Below are positions 1 through 8,500 of a stretch of 53,106 nucleotides of DNA, in pieces. The translations under genes were made by a program, and so were the position numbers. The notes under the pieces are model-generated. The model was not told where the DNA came from, did no database searches, and saw only the letters and a program-made list of their open reading frames with translations. The DNA is from Planctomycetota bacterium. Its GTDB lineage: Bacteria > Planctomycetota > Planctomycetia > Gemmatales > Gemmataceae. The first letter of the stretch is position 1, and each line of letters starts with the position of its first letter. Where the stretch lies: contig VGXS01000029.1 in the NCBI GenBank assembly GCA_016873225.1, forward strand, positions 1 through 53,106, given 5' to 3'.

Positions 1-563
1 TTGGGATCCGCGCCCCGTTCCAGCAGCAGGCGGGCCGCCTCGTCGTTGCCCGTCATCACGGCCCAGGCCAGCGGGCGCATCTTGAGCCGGGTCTCGGGTT
101 GTTCGATGTCGGCACCGGCATCCAGAAGCGGTGCGATGCGTTCGTTCTCCTTGCGAACCACGGCGCCGGTGAGGGGCGTGCCGGGATGTCGCATGTTCCA
201 ACCCATGGCCCAATCACCCACCTTGACATTGAGCTGGACGATCGTGGCCAGGCCCAGCAGGCAAGGCACAAGGATACGCGAGGCCCGGTTGCCGAGCATC
301 GCCCAAAGGCCCCTGCGCGAGACCAGTAGAGCGGTGAAATACCCGCTCACGAGGAAGAACAACGGCATGCGGAAGCCATGCGCGGCGGAGAAAAACCAGT
401 AAAAGAAATCGGCCTGGCGCGAATCGACCACCAGCCATGGCTTTCCCGAATAGGCCAGCGCGGCATGAAGCCCGATTCCCAAGAGCATGGCGAAGGCGCG
501 GAGCGCGTCGATGTCGTGCCGCCTGTCGGCCTTGAGGCGCGGCAGCAGAACGGTGGCTTCCAT
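1..563 (-). CDS. acyltransferase-3-like membrane protein with ankyrin repeats (3' truncated by window edge)
   Basis: Only the first 187 residues are in the window. Residues about 14-115 read like the start of an acyltransferase-3/OpgC-type membrane protein: an Arg-His-Asp-Ile-Asp-Ala-Leu-Arg-Ala opening followed by hydrophobic helices, including a Met-Pro-Leu-Phe-Phe-Leu-Val-Ser-Gly-Tyr-Phe segment. From about residue 132 the sequence turns into ankyrin-repeat type (LLDAGADIE, then PLAWAVMTGNDEAARLLLERGADP). The ATG at 563 is chosen because a GGGGAG ribosome-binding site lies 7 bases upstream and because the membrane family signature starts soon after it. The gene follows the beta-propeller gene by 68 bases on the same strand and may be co-transcribed. 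Acyl transfer to a sugar or lipid is a family inference. The acceptor is unknown, and whether the membrane domain resumes after the repeats cannot be seen. Confidence 0.8.
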   Translation of the reverse strand, partial: MEATVLLPRLKADRRHDIDALRAFAMLLGIGLHAALAYSGKPWLVVDSRQADFFYWFFSAAHGFRMPLFFLVSGYFTALLVSRRGLWAMLGNRASRILVPCLLGLATIVQLNVKVGDWAMGWNMRHPGTPLTGAVVRKENERIAPLLDAGADIEQPETRLKMRPLAWAVMTGNDEAARLLLERGADP

Positions 564-631
564 GACCTGCTCCCCGAGGGTCTTCCAATCCAGTGCCCGG
601 AAGGCGCGGGCGGGGTTTCACTACCCGGCCT

Positions 632-1873
632 TCAGCGGATGATGGCCGAGATGTCGGCGAGATAAACCTGACGGCCGCCCTCATGCGGCGAATCAAACAC
701 CACCTTGGCGCCGTCGCGGCTGGCGCAGGGATGGTTGTCGCAGCGCCATTCACCCCGATAGGCGGGCGGCGAGCGGAAATGGCCGATGGCCACCTTGCGC
801 GCCGAGGGAATGTGGTACAGGTACGGGTGCTGGAGGGCATCCTTGTCGGGATAGGTGTCGTTGAGCACCCACTGGTTGCCAGTGCCTGGGACATAGGTGT
901 TGTGGCCGTTCTGCGTCATCACGTCCTTGCCAACCGCCTCGACGGAGTCGGAACGATCCTTGTAAAGATAAAACCGGTCGCCATGGGAGGGATGCCAGGC
1001 CCAGGCGAACACATGGTTGTCGTCCCGCCAGACAAAATGCGAGGTTCCGCCGTGGGGATCCATCACATGGAGGCCCGTGCCATCGGTGTTCATGGTGAGG
1101 GCGCGGGTGCGGAAGGCGGCCTTGTCGCCGGGAGTGCGACAGCGATGCAGGAAAAAGAGCCTTGTGCCCGAGGGATTGCACAAGAGGTGGTTGAACCAGT
1201 GCTTCGAGTTGACGCGGAAGGCGGAATCGGGACGGCCGGTGAACTCGATTTTGGCGGCCTGGGCGAAGGAAAAGATGAGCCGGTTTTGGCCGGTGGCCAT
1301 GTCAAGGCGCCAGATGCCGGCATCGTCGGGAGCCAGGACATCCTTGGCGGGGTCGGGCACGCCGGCATAGCCGTAGCCGGGACGGGTGTCGTTAAGCCGG
1401 CGGAAATCGGGGGCGAAACCGGTCTTTCCGTCGGGCGAAAGGCAGTAAAAGGGATGGGGGAGGGTCCGTTTCCGTCCCGATTTCACATCGAGGATATGGC
1501 AGACAAAGCGGCCGTCCTTCCTGTCGTTCCAAGCGACCTCGGAAGCCGACCCGGGAACCCACTGGAGCATGCAACCCTGCTGCCAGTTCCAGGCGTGGGA
1601 GCCGCCGAGGTCGGTCCACCTGTCATTGTCGGAAGTGTCGACCATGCCAACCCGGATGGAGTCTTCAGCCGTCGGAGAGCGTCCTTCAAAGGCGACCTCG
1701 TTGGCCAACACGAGACGGTTGCCCGGATCAAACAGCAGTTTGTCGTAGTAGCCGCGCCAGTGGAACTTCGGGCCGCGGGTGATGGCGCGGACAGGCGGCA
1801 GCGGCGCATCGGCGGCGGAAGCAAGGCCGGCGCACCCGGCGGCCAAGGCCCAATGGAAGGCGCGACGGTTCAT
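632..1873 (-). CDS. secreted beta-propeller protein (oligogalacturonate-lyase/WD40-like)
   Basis: The protein has 413 residues with a short N-terminal signal (MNRRAFHWALAAGCAGLASA). The body shows repeated propeller-style strands: LSPDGKTGFAPDFRR, a WRLDMATG segment, CNPSGTRLFFLHR, TMNTDGTGLHVMDPHGG and a final DGAKVVFDSPHEGGRQVYLADIS. This resembles the exported WD40-like or oligogalacturonate-lyase-like proteins common in planctomycetes and Verrucomicrobia. No catalytic residue can be assigned with confidence, so an enzymatic role is only possible. It starts 29 bases after the stop of the enolase-superfamily gene on the same strand, so the two may act on the same sugar or sugar acid. In-frame sequence extends upstream of this ATG, but the signal peptide fixes the start here. 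Confidence 0.75.
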   Translation of the reverse strand: MNRRAFHWALAAGCAGLASAADAPLPPVRAITRGPKFHWRGYYDKLLFDPGNRLVLANEVAFEGRSPTAEDSIRVGMVDTSDNDRWTDLGGSHAWNWQQGCMLQWVPGSASEVAWNDRKDGRFVCHILDVKSGRKRTLPHPFYCLSPDGKTGFAPDFRRLNDTRPGYGYAGVPDPAKDVLAPDDAGIWRLDMATGQNRLIFSFAQAAKIEFTGRPDSAFRVNSKHWFNHLLCNPSGTRLFFLHRCRTPGDKAAFRTRALTMNTDGTGLHVMDPHGGTSHFVWRDDNHVFAWAWHPSHGDRFYLYKDRSDSVEAVGKDVMTQNGHNTYVPGTGNQWVLNDTYPDKDALQHPYLYHIPSARKVAIGHFRSPPAYRGEWRCDNHPCASRDGAKVVFDSPHEGGRQVYLADISAIIR

Positions 1874-1902
1874 GGCGGGCACATCCTGTTGATGCCGGGG
1901 AA

Positions 1903-3006
1903 TCAGCCCACCGTCACGAGTGGGGCGCCCAAGACGGCTGGAATCGGTTCGATGCCCAGGCCCGGAGCCACGCTCGAACGCATCCGGCCATTCTCGCGCC
2001 GGGGCGCGCCCGTGGCGGTGGAGACGGTGACATAGCTGTTGAAATCGGTGGAGCTGAAAAGCAGTTCGGGCGGGGTGCTGTGGGCCAAGTGGCTGATGGC
2101 GGCAGTGACAATGTCGCCTCCCCAGGAGTCCTCGATGGTCATCGCCACGCCCAGGCTCGCGCACAGGTCGCGCGCCTGCCGGGCCTTCGTGATCCCTCCA
2201 AGCTTGCTGATCTTGATGTTGACGATGTCCATGGCCCGGTCGGCGTGTCCCCGCAGCAGCACATCCACCGAGTCGATGTTCTCGTCGAGCACGAACGGGT
2301 GGTCGCAATGCCGGCGAACCGTGAGGCATTCCTCATAGGTGCGGCACGGTTGCTCAATGTAAACATCGAGGTCGCGGACGCCCCGCGTCACCCTGAGCGC
2401 GTCGTGCATGAGCCAGCCGGTGTTGGCGTCGGCAACCAGGACATCGCCCCCCTGGAGACAGGCCCTGACAGCCCTGATCCGCTCGATGTCGGTGTCGGCA
2501 TGGCCGCCCACCTTGAGCTGGAACTTCGTGTAGCCCTCGGCGCGGTAGCCGGCCACCTTGGCGGCCATTCGCTCGGGTGATTCCTGGGATATGGCCCGGT
2601 AGAGGGCGTAGTCATCGCCGTACCGGCCGCCGAGCAACACGGCGACAGGCATGCCCGCGGCCTTGCCGAGGATGTCCCAGCAGGCCATGTCGATGGCCGA
2701 CTTCACATAGGGATGGCCCTGCAGGGCGCCGTCCATGCGGCGGTTCAGCCGGGCAAGCTGTGTGGGATCCTCGCCCAGCAGGTGGGGCCCCAGTTCCGCG
2801 ATGCCGGCGCGCGCGCCGGCGGCATAGGCGGGCAGGTAGAACGGGCCCAGCGGGCAGACCTCGCCCCAGCCGGTGATGCCGGTGTCGGTGTCGACGCGCA
2901 CGATCGTGCTGTCGAACACGGTGACCGACTTGCCTCCCGACCACTTGTAGTCGCCCTCGACCAGGGGCAGGTCGACCTTGTGGGCTCGGATGGAAACGAT
3001 CTTCAC
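1903..3006 (-). CDS. mandelate racemase/muconate-lactonizing enzyme family protein (enolase superfamily)
   Basis: This 367-residue protein belongs to the enolase superfamily, whose members use Mg2+ to stabilise an enolate made by removing a proton alpha to a carboxylate. Visible motifs are the catalytic-lysine strand KFQLKVGG, the metal ligands in VADANTG, IEQPC and DEN, and the C-terminal KISKLGG and EDSWGGD strands. The last resembles the cis-3-hydroxyproline dehydratase/betaine epimerase branch, but substrate assignment from motifs alone is weak. The GTG at 3006 is preferred because GGGAG sits 8 bases upstream and the protein then begins with the typical [15 protein letters not shown] strand. 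It lies 64 bases downstream of cysNC on the same strand and just upstream of the beta-propeller gene. Confidence 0.85.
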   Translation of the reverse strand: MKIVSIRAHKVDLPLVEGDYKWSGGKSVTVFDSTIVRVDTDTGITGWGEVCPLGPFYLPAYAAGARAGIAELGPHLLGEDPTQLARLNRRMDGALQGHPYVKSAIDMACWDILGKAAGMPVAVLLGGRYGDDYALYRAISQESPERMAAKVAGYRAEGYTKFQLKVGGHADTDIERIRAVRACLQGGDVLVADANTGWLMHDALRVTRGVRDLDVYIEQPCRTYEECLTVRRHCDHPFVLDENIDSVDVLLRGHADRAMDIVNIKISKLGGITKARQARDLCASLGVAMTIEDSWGGDIVTAAISHLAHSTPPELLFSSTDFNSYVTVSTATGAPRRENGRMRSSVAPGLGIEPIPAVLGAPLVTVG

Positions 3007-3070
3007 GGCCAATCTCCCGGGATGCGGCTGGCGCCGCACGGGAGATTCTAGGGGAAGCGCGCGGGGGCGA

Positions 3071-4948
3071 TCAGGCCTCGATGTGGCGCATCACGGCGAT
3101 GGCGCATTCGTCGGCGGGCCGGGCGCTGGTGTCGATGACGACCTCGGCATTCACGGGAGCCTCGTAGGGGCTGTCGATGCCGGTGAAGTTCTTCAGCTCG
3201 CCGCGGCGCGCCTTGGCGTAGAGGCCCTTCACATCCCGGCGCTCGCACTCCTCCAGCGGCGTGCTGACATGCACCTCGACGAACTCCCCCGGCTGGAAGA
3301 GGCCGCGCGCGGCGCGGCGCTCCGACCGGTAGGGCGAGATGAAGCTCACGATGACGATGAGGCCGGCGTCCACCATGAGCCTGGCGACCTCGGCGACGCG
3401 CCTGAGGTTCTCGACCCGGTCGGCCTCGCTGAACCCGAGGTCGCGGTTGAGCCCGTGGCGGATGTTGTCGCCGTCGAGCATGACGGTGTGCCGGCCGGCG
3501 GCGTGGAGACGCTTCTCGAGCATGTTGGCCACCGTCGACTTGCCCGATCCGGAAAGACCCGTGAACCAGACGCAGCGCGGCTTCTGGTGCTTGATCGCCG
3601 CGCGCTGCTCCTTGCCCACCTCAAGCGCCTGCCAGTGGATGTTCCCCGCCCTCCTGAGGGCGAAGTCGACCAGGCCGGCGCCCAGGGTCGCGAAGGTGAG
3701 CTTGTCGATGAGGATGAAACCGCCCAGGGACCGGTTGGTGGCATACGGCTCGAACGCCACCGGCTGGCTCGTGGAAAGCGTGACCACGGCGATCTCGTTG
3801 AGGTTGAGCACCTTCGCCGCCAGGCGGGCGCCGGTGTTCACATCCTCGCGGTGCTTGATCTCCATCACCGTCGCGGTGACTTCCTTGGCGTGGATCTTCA
3901 TCAGGTACGGCCGGCCGGGCACCAGCGGTTCCTCGGCCATCCACAGGATCCGCGCCTGGAACTGGTCGGCGGCCTCGGGGGGATCGCCGGCGGCGACGAT
4001 CAGGTCGCCCCGGCTCACATCGACCTCGTCGGCCAGCGTCAGGGTGATGGACGCGCCTTCGGAGGCCTCGGGCAGGCTATCCTCGAAGAAATCGATCGAC
4101 TTCACCGTGGTGGCGCGACCCGAGGGGAGAACCCGCACGGCGTCGCCCGGCCTGACCGTGCCCTCGGCGATTCGCCCGCAGAAACCGCGGTAATCGAGGT
4201 TCGGCCGGTTCACATACTGCACCGGCAGGCGGAACGACCGCCGGGCGGCGGAATGTCCCACATCCACCGTGTCGAGATGCTCGAACAGCGTGGGGCCCCG
4301 GTACCACGGCATGTTGGCGCTCGGCTTCATCACATTGTCGCCAAACACGGCGGCCAGCGGGATGGCGACGAGCGTGGATAGGCCGGCATCCCTGGAGAAC
4401 TCGCGGTAATCCGACTCGATTTTCCTGAACACCGCCTCGTCATGGCCGACAAGGTCCATCTTGTTCACCGCGAGCACGACATGGCGGATCCCCATCATCG
4501 TCACGATGCGGTGGTGCCTGCGGGTCTGCGGCAGGATTCCCTTGCGCGCGTCGATGAGCAGGATGGCCAGTTGCGCCGTCGAGGCGCCCGTGGCCATGTT
4601 GCGGGTGTATTGTTCGTGGCCGGGGGTGTCGGCGACGATGTAACGGCGCCGGTCGGTCGCGAAGAACCGGTAGGCGACATCGATGGTGATTCCCTGCTCG
4701 CGCTCCGCCTCGAGGCCGTCGACCAACAGGGCGAAGTCGATCTTCTCGCCCTGGGTACCGTAGCGCTTGGAGTCGTTCTCAAGCGCCTTGAGCTGGTCGT
4801 CGAAGATGCACTTCGACTCATAAAGCAGCCGGCCGATCAGCGTGCTCTTGCCGTCGTCGACGCTGCCGCAGGTGATGAAGCGCAGCGTCAGCTTGCCCCG
4901 CTGCTCCTCGAGGTAATCGACGATGTTCCGGGCGTGCAGTTCCGCCAT
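3071..4948 (-). CDS. cysNC: bifunctional sulfate adenylyltransferase subunit 1 / adenylylsulfate kinase (CysN-CysC fusion)
   Basis: The 625-residue protein fuses the GTPase subunit of ATP sulfurylase to APS kinase, so with CysD it turns sulfate and ATP into APS and then PAPS in the cytoplasm. The N-terminal GTPase has the P-loop GSVDDGKST (about residues 28-36), the switch [12 protein letters not shown] and the base-recognition NKMD. EF-Tu-like beta-barrel domains follow. The C-terminal kinase begins near residue 458 with a second P-loop, GLSGSGKST (464-472), then [21 protein letters not shown] and the [11 protein letters not shown] segment. Full length for the fusion. Its ATG shares one base with the cysD stop (TGATG), so translation is probably coupled. 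PAPS may feed cysteine synthesis or sulfotransferases; the sequence does not decide which. Confidence 0.96.
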   Translation of the reverse strand: MAELHARNIVDYLEEQRGKLTLRFITCGSVDDGKSTLIGRLLYESKCIFDDQLKALENDSKRYGTQGEKIDFALLVDGLEAEREQGITIDVAYRFFATDRRRYIVADTPGHEQYTRNMATGASTAQLAILLIDARKGILPQTRRHHRIVTMMGIRHVVLAVNKMDLVGHDEAVFRKIESDYREFSRDAGLSTLVAIPLAAVFGDNVMKPSANMPWYRGPTLFEHLDTVDVGHSAARRSFRLPVQYVNRPNLDYRGFCGRIAEGTVRPGDAVRVLPSGRATTVKSIDFFEDSLPEASEGASITLTLADEVDVSRGDLIVAAGDPPEAADQFQARILWMAEEPLVPGRPYLMKIHAKEVTATVMEIKHREDVNTGARLAAKVLNLNEIAVVTLSTSQPVAFEPYATNRSLGGFILIDKLTFATLGAGLVDFALRRAGNIHWQALEVGKEQRAAIKHQKPRCVWFTGLSGSGKSTVANMLEKRLHAAGRHTVMLDGDNIRHGLNRDLGFSEADRVENLRRVAEVARLMVDAGLIVIVSFISPYRSERRAARGLFQPGEFVEVHVSTPLEECERRDVKGLYAKARRGELKNFTGIDSPYEAPVNAEVVIDTSARPADECAIAVMRHIEA

Positions 4949-5841
4949 CAGAAGTATCCTTCCTGCTTCTTCTTTTCCATCGAGCCGGGCTGGTCGCTGT
5001 CGATGAGCCTGCCCTCGCGCTCGGAACTGACGGTGTTGAATGTCTCGGCGATGATCTCCTCCATGGTGGTCGCCGGGCTGTCGAAGGCGGCGGTGAGCGG
5101 ATAGCAGCCGAGGGTGCGGAACCGCACCATGCGCATCTCGGGCTTTTCGCCGGGCTCGAGCGGCATGCGGTCGTCGTCCACCATGATGAGCATGCCGCCG
5201 CGCCTTACCACGGGCCGCATGGCGGCGAAGTAAAGCGGCACGATCGGGATCTTCTCCACATGCAGGTACTGCCAGATGTCGAGTTCCGTCCAGTTGGAGA
5301 TCGGGAAGACGCGGATCGACTCGTCGGGCCTGACGCGCGTGTTGTACAGGTTCCAAAGCTCGGGCCGCTGGCTCTTGGGATCCCAGCGGTGCCCGGCGGA
5401 CCGGAACGAGAAGATGCGCTCCTTGGCGCGCGACTTCTCCTCGTCGCGGCGGGCTCCCCCGAAGACCACATCGAACTGGTGCATGTCGAGGGCCTGGCGG
5501 AGCGCCTGGGTCTTCATGACATCGGTGTGGTAGTTCGAGCCGTGCGTGAACGGGTTGACCCCCTGCCTGAGTCCCTCGGGGTTGGTGTGCACGAGCAGCT
5601 TCATGCCCGATTCCCGCACCATGCGCGCGCGGTGGGCGTACATGTCGCGGAACTTCCATGTGGTGTCGATGTGCAGGAGCGGAAACGGCGGCGGGGCGGG
5701 ATGAAACGCCTTGCGCGCCAGGTGGAGCATCACGGAGGAGTCCTTGCCGATCGAGTACATCATGACAGGGTTGCGGGCGCCCGCCACGGCCTCGCGGATG
5801 ATCTCGATCGCCTCGGCCTCGAGTTGTTGGTAATGGTTCAT
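4948..5841 (-). CDS. cysD: sulfate adenylyltransferase subunit 2
   Basis: The 297-residue protein is the catalytic, PAPS-reductase-like subunit of ATP sulfurylase, which adenylates sulfate using the GTP-driven CysN partner. The PP-loop [11 protein letters not shown] lies near residue 30, followed by [22 protein letters not shown] and [15 protein letters not shown], all standard CysD signatures. [15 protein letters not shown] and LGCYPLTAA further on complete the family pattern. The length matches the usual 300 or so. Its ATG overlaps the stop of the upstream regulator gene by four bases (ATGA), and its own stop overlaps the cysNC start, placing it inside a compact operon. Confidence 0.97.
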   Translation of the reverse strand: MNHYQQLEAEAIEIIREAVAGARNPVMMYSIGKDSSVMLHLARKAFHPAPPPFPLLHIDTTWKFRDMYAHRARMVRESGMKLLVHTNPEGLRQGVNPFTHGSNYHTDVMKTQALRQALDMHQFDVVFGGARRDEEKSRAKERIFSFRSAGHRWDPKSQRPELWNLYNTRVRPDESIRVFPISNWTELDIWQYLHVEKIPIVPLYFAAMRPVVRRGGMLIMVDDDRMPLEPGEKPEMRMVRFRTLGCYPLTAAFDSPATTMEEIIAETFNTVSSEREGRLIDSDQPGSMEKKKQEGYF

Positions 5842-6176
5842 GGCTTGTGGATCAGGCTGATGATGCTCGCGACACTCCGGTGGGATTCTATCGGATGCCT
5901 GAGCGGCCTGCTTTCATCCACCGTGTACCGGTTACGACGCCCATCCTTCTCCTTGGAAATGTAGCCTTCCTGCTCAAGGTCGGCGATGATGCGCTGCACC
6001 GCCCGCTCGGTGATCCCGATGCGATTGGCGATGTCACGCATGACCGATTCCGGGTCGCGGGCCAGCAAGAGCAGAACATGGGCATGATTGCTGAGGAAAG
6101 TCCATGTCGACTTGGCTGCCGCCGGCTTTTCCCCGGTCGACAAGCTGCCCGGAGTCACCCTGGGTCGCCTTGGCAT
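5838..6176 (-). CDS. winged-helix (MarR-like) transcriptional regulator
   Basis: From the ATG at 6176 the protein has 112 residues; an in-frame ATG at 6191 would add five. It is a single winged helix-turn-helix domain: [19 protein letters not shown], then [41 protein letters not shown], where the last part is the recognition helix and the beta-wing. No ligand domain is present. The 6176 start is favoured because it overlaps the dabA stop as TGATG. The stop overlaps the cysD start (ATGA). Lying between the carbon-uptake pair and the sulfate-activation pair, it is the obvious candidate regulator for both, but its targets are inferred from position only. Confidence 0.85.
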   Translation of the reverse strand: MPRRPRVTPGSLSTGEKPAAAKSTWTFLSNHAHVLLLLARDPESVMRDIANRIGITERAVQRIIADLEQEGYISKEKDGRRNRYTVDESRPLRHPIESHRSVASIISLIHKP

Positions 6177-8500
6177 CACGCGCTCTCCCACCCCGTTCCC
6201 GGCCTGAAGACATGAATCGCCCCGCCTTCGGGATCGAGTGAGGATAAACGAATCCAGCCGTTGGCCACCAGTTGAGTTGCGATCGGAACCGCGCCGATGA
6301 CCCGGTCGATCTTTTCCGGGGCGGCCTCGACAACGACATGGAGCCTCAAAGGCTCATGGAACCAGGTGCCGTCGGGTTCATGAACCGACTGCATGGGCAG
6401 GCCCGGCCGGAGGTCTCCGCCGTTGCCCTCCACCACCCCGATCGTGCCGACCCGGTTGTGGATCGTCTTGTCGCTCGAACCGAAAAACCGGTTGTTGACG
6501 GTGGAGGCGAAATACTGCCAGTTGATCCACGAAGCCACCACGGCGGGCGCGGAAAGGATGAGGGAAAGGGTCGTTCCCTCAGGATCAAGGGTTGAGTCGT
6601 ATTCGTGCAGGAACGACCGGCCGGCCAGGTCGAGACCCCGGGTCCGCGACCTGCGCGCCGCGATGAACGAGGCGTTCCGCGCCAGGGCCCATTCAGGCCT
6701 GGTTTCGCCCCAGTCGGCCGACCGGCGCGAAAGCAGGTCCATCAGGCGGGGCTGTTTCTCCATTCCCGGACCCAGTTCGGCGGCGCGTTCCCGCCGACAC
6801 CTCGCGGATGCGTCGAAAAGCTTCGACTTGAGCGATGCCAGTTCGGAGGCGTGGGCAAAAGGCACAAGGCCGGCGTCAAGGATGGTCACTTCGTCAGTGG
6901 AGGTGTGGTGGACTCCGGGCACGAAAACGGTTTCAGGCGGGATAGGGCGACCCGACCCGGCCAATCCGGAGCGGACATCGGGATCGTTCAGGATGGCGCA
7001 AGCCACTCGGGCGTTGATGCCGCCGCCATGACCTCCGCAGGCCCCGCAATCAAGGCCGGCGGCATGGGGATTGTTCGCGCTGGCCCCCTCGTGCCCGCAC
7101 AGCAGAACAAGGCGGGGAAACCGGTCACCGACGCCCAGGTTGGCAAGAATTCCCTTGGCGATGGCCAGCCTTGAAGCGGCGGTCAACTGGTCGCACGCCG
7201 ACTTGCCCAATGAAACGGAATTGTCCGGATTCGAGGCGGGACGGTTCCAGCCCAGCGCGTTGCGCGTCATGGAAATCGCGTAGGAAAGGCCAAACCATTC
7301 CATGAACGCGAACGCCGAGGCGGGGGCCGACTTGAAGCCTTTCAGTGAAGGCGCCCGGGATAAGCCGGCCGGGGCGGCACTCACCAAAACGGAAGGCTTC
7401 AGCAGCGCTGGGCAACGGGAGGATGCCGAGCCGTCCCCCCCCAGTTCCAACGGCACGCCGAAAAACCCCGCGAAGCCCGAGGTGCGCACATCCGGGTTGG
7501 CCCGCTCGAGGTGCCGCCTCAACCGCTCCGACCGAACATCGATACAGAACACGGCCAGGGCCGAGCCGGCGGCCGGGGAAGGCGCCGGCGCCAGGCGCAA
7601 GGTTTCAAACAGCCGGCGGGAATGCGCTTCCTCAAGCGCCTCCTGGAACACGAGCAAGGTGGACTCATCCTCCACACCAGACTCAATCTCGGCGGGCCAT
7701 TCCTCGAATTTCCGGCCCGACAGCAGGGGCACCGCGGCATCAAGGACCACCCTGATGGCCACGATGCCCGGTAGTTCCCCGGTGCCTGAAGGCTCGGCGA
7801 GCCATGACCGGCCGCGGAAATGGCTGGCCCAACCGTACAATCCGGCCGTCAGCCGCGTGAGGTATTGCCGCGCCCTCTCGGCGGGAATTTCCAGCCGCTC
7901 AAGCAGCTTGGAGATCACCGCGACAGGCTCGTTCGGAAGCGACGAGGCCCAGGCGCGGAAACCGCGAAGGCCCCTGATCTCGAAGGAAAGGTCGTGCCGG
8001 CACGACTCGAGCCATTCGCCGAACAGGGTGGAACGAGCCTCCTGCCGCACGGCCTGGTCGGCGCACCACCGGGCGGCGGACCGCATCAGGAACGAATCCC
8101 AGTCCGTTCCATGGGCGCGATCGATCCTTTCAGCGAATGTGGCCCACAGGGTCCTCCATCGCAAGGGTGGCGACAGCTTTCCCTTGAGCATCTCGGCAAG
8201 GCGCCCGGAATCCATCCCCGCTCGCCGGGCAGGCCCTTCGAGGTCGGCAAGCGAGAAGTCGCCCCGCCGCCACTTTTGCTGGTAATGCGCGATGCCCGGC
8301 AGGAACGAGGCGCCCAGCCCGTCGTTCACCATCCTCGAGGCCTCGAGGATCCCGGCATGCGACAGTCCGTGGAACGGGTTGACCGCGACGAAGTTCGGCA
8401 GGTCCCACAGCGGGGGAATCATGCGGGAGATCCATTCGACATGCCTGCCGACGGCCGACTCTCCCGCGTGCCGGGTGACTGTTCCGGTTGTCTCAAGCAT
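6176..8500 (-). CDS. dabA: DabA, inorganic carbon transporter subunit (DUF2309)
   Basis: This 774-residue protein matches the DUF2309/DabA family, a cytoplasmic zinc protein related to beta-carbonic anhydrases that works with membrane protein DabB to accumulate dissolved inorganic carbon. The expected metal and active-site residues are visible: Cys319 and Asp321 in AVFCIDVRSER, and His470 with Cys485 in LLCGHEGAS...AGLDCGACGG. The spacings (2 and 15) match those described for the Halothiobacillus protein. N-terminal features such as NFVAVNPFHGLS are also typical. The ATG at 8500 has GGGGA seven bases upstream; an ATG at 8506 is poorly spaced. The start overlaps the end of dabB by eight bases. 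A changed substrate cannot be excluded, given the sulfate genes downstream. Confidence 0.93.
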   Translation of the reverse strand: MLETTGTVTRHAGESAVGRHVEWISRMIPPLWDLPNFVAVNPFHGLSHAGILEASRMVNDGLGASFLPGIAHYQQKWRRGDFSLADLEGPARRAGMDSGRLAEMLKGKLSPPLRWRTLWATFAERIDRAHGTDWDSFLMRSAARWCADQAVRQEARSTLFGEWLESCRHDLSFEIRGLRGFRAWASSLPNEPVAVISKLLERLEIPAERARQYLTRLTAGLYGWASHFRGRSWLAEPSGTGELPGIVAIRVVLDAAVPLLSGRKFEEWPAEIESGVEDESTLLVFQEALEEAHSRRLFETLRLAPAPSPAAGSALAVFCIDVRSERLRRHLERANPDVRTSGFAGFFGVPLELGGDGSASSRCPALLKPSVLVSAAPAGLSRAPSLKGFKSAPASAFAFMEWFGLSYAISMTRNALGWNRPASNPDNSVSLGKSACDQLTAASRLAIAKGILANLGVGDRFPRLVLLCGHEGASANNPHAAGLDCGACGGHGGGINARVACAILNDPDVRSGLAGSGRPIPPETVFVPGVHHTSTDEVTILDAGLVPFAHASELASLKSKLFDASARCRRERAAELGPGMEKQPRLMDLLSRRSADWGETRPEWALARNASFIAARRSRTRGLDLAGRSFLHEYDSTLDPEGTTLSLILSAPAVVASWINWQYFASTVNNRFFGSSDKTIHNRVGTIGVVEGNGGDLRPGLPMQSVHEPDGTWFHEPLRLHVVVEAAPEKIDRVIGAVPIATQLVANGWIRLSSLDPEGGAIHVFRPGTGWESA

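Noticed and set aside
593..2035. Long plus-strand reading frame (480 residues)
   Set aside because: It lies opposite two genes with clear family motifs and shows only Gly/Ala/Val-rich antisense-type composition.
632..2329. Beta-propeller frame extended upstream to 565 residues
   Set aside because: The added part lies inside the enolase-superfamily gene in another frame; the signal peptide marks the true start at 1873.
2978..4381. Plus-strand reading frame opposite cysNC (467 residues)
   Set aside because: Shadow of CysNC in a high-G+C genome; no domain similarity.
3071..5659. cysNC frame extended to 862 residues
   Set aside because: The first 240 residues are out-of-frame cysD DNA; the real start overlaps the cysD stop.
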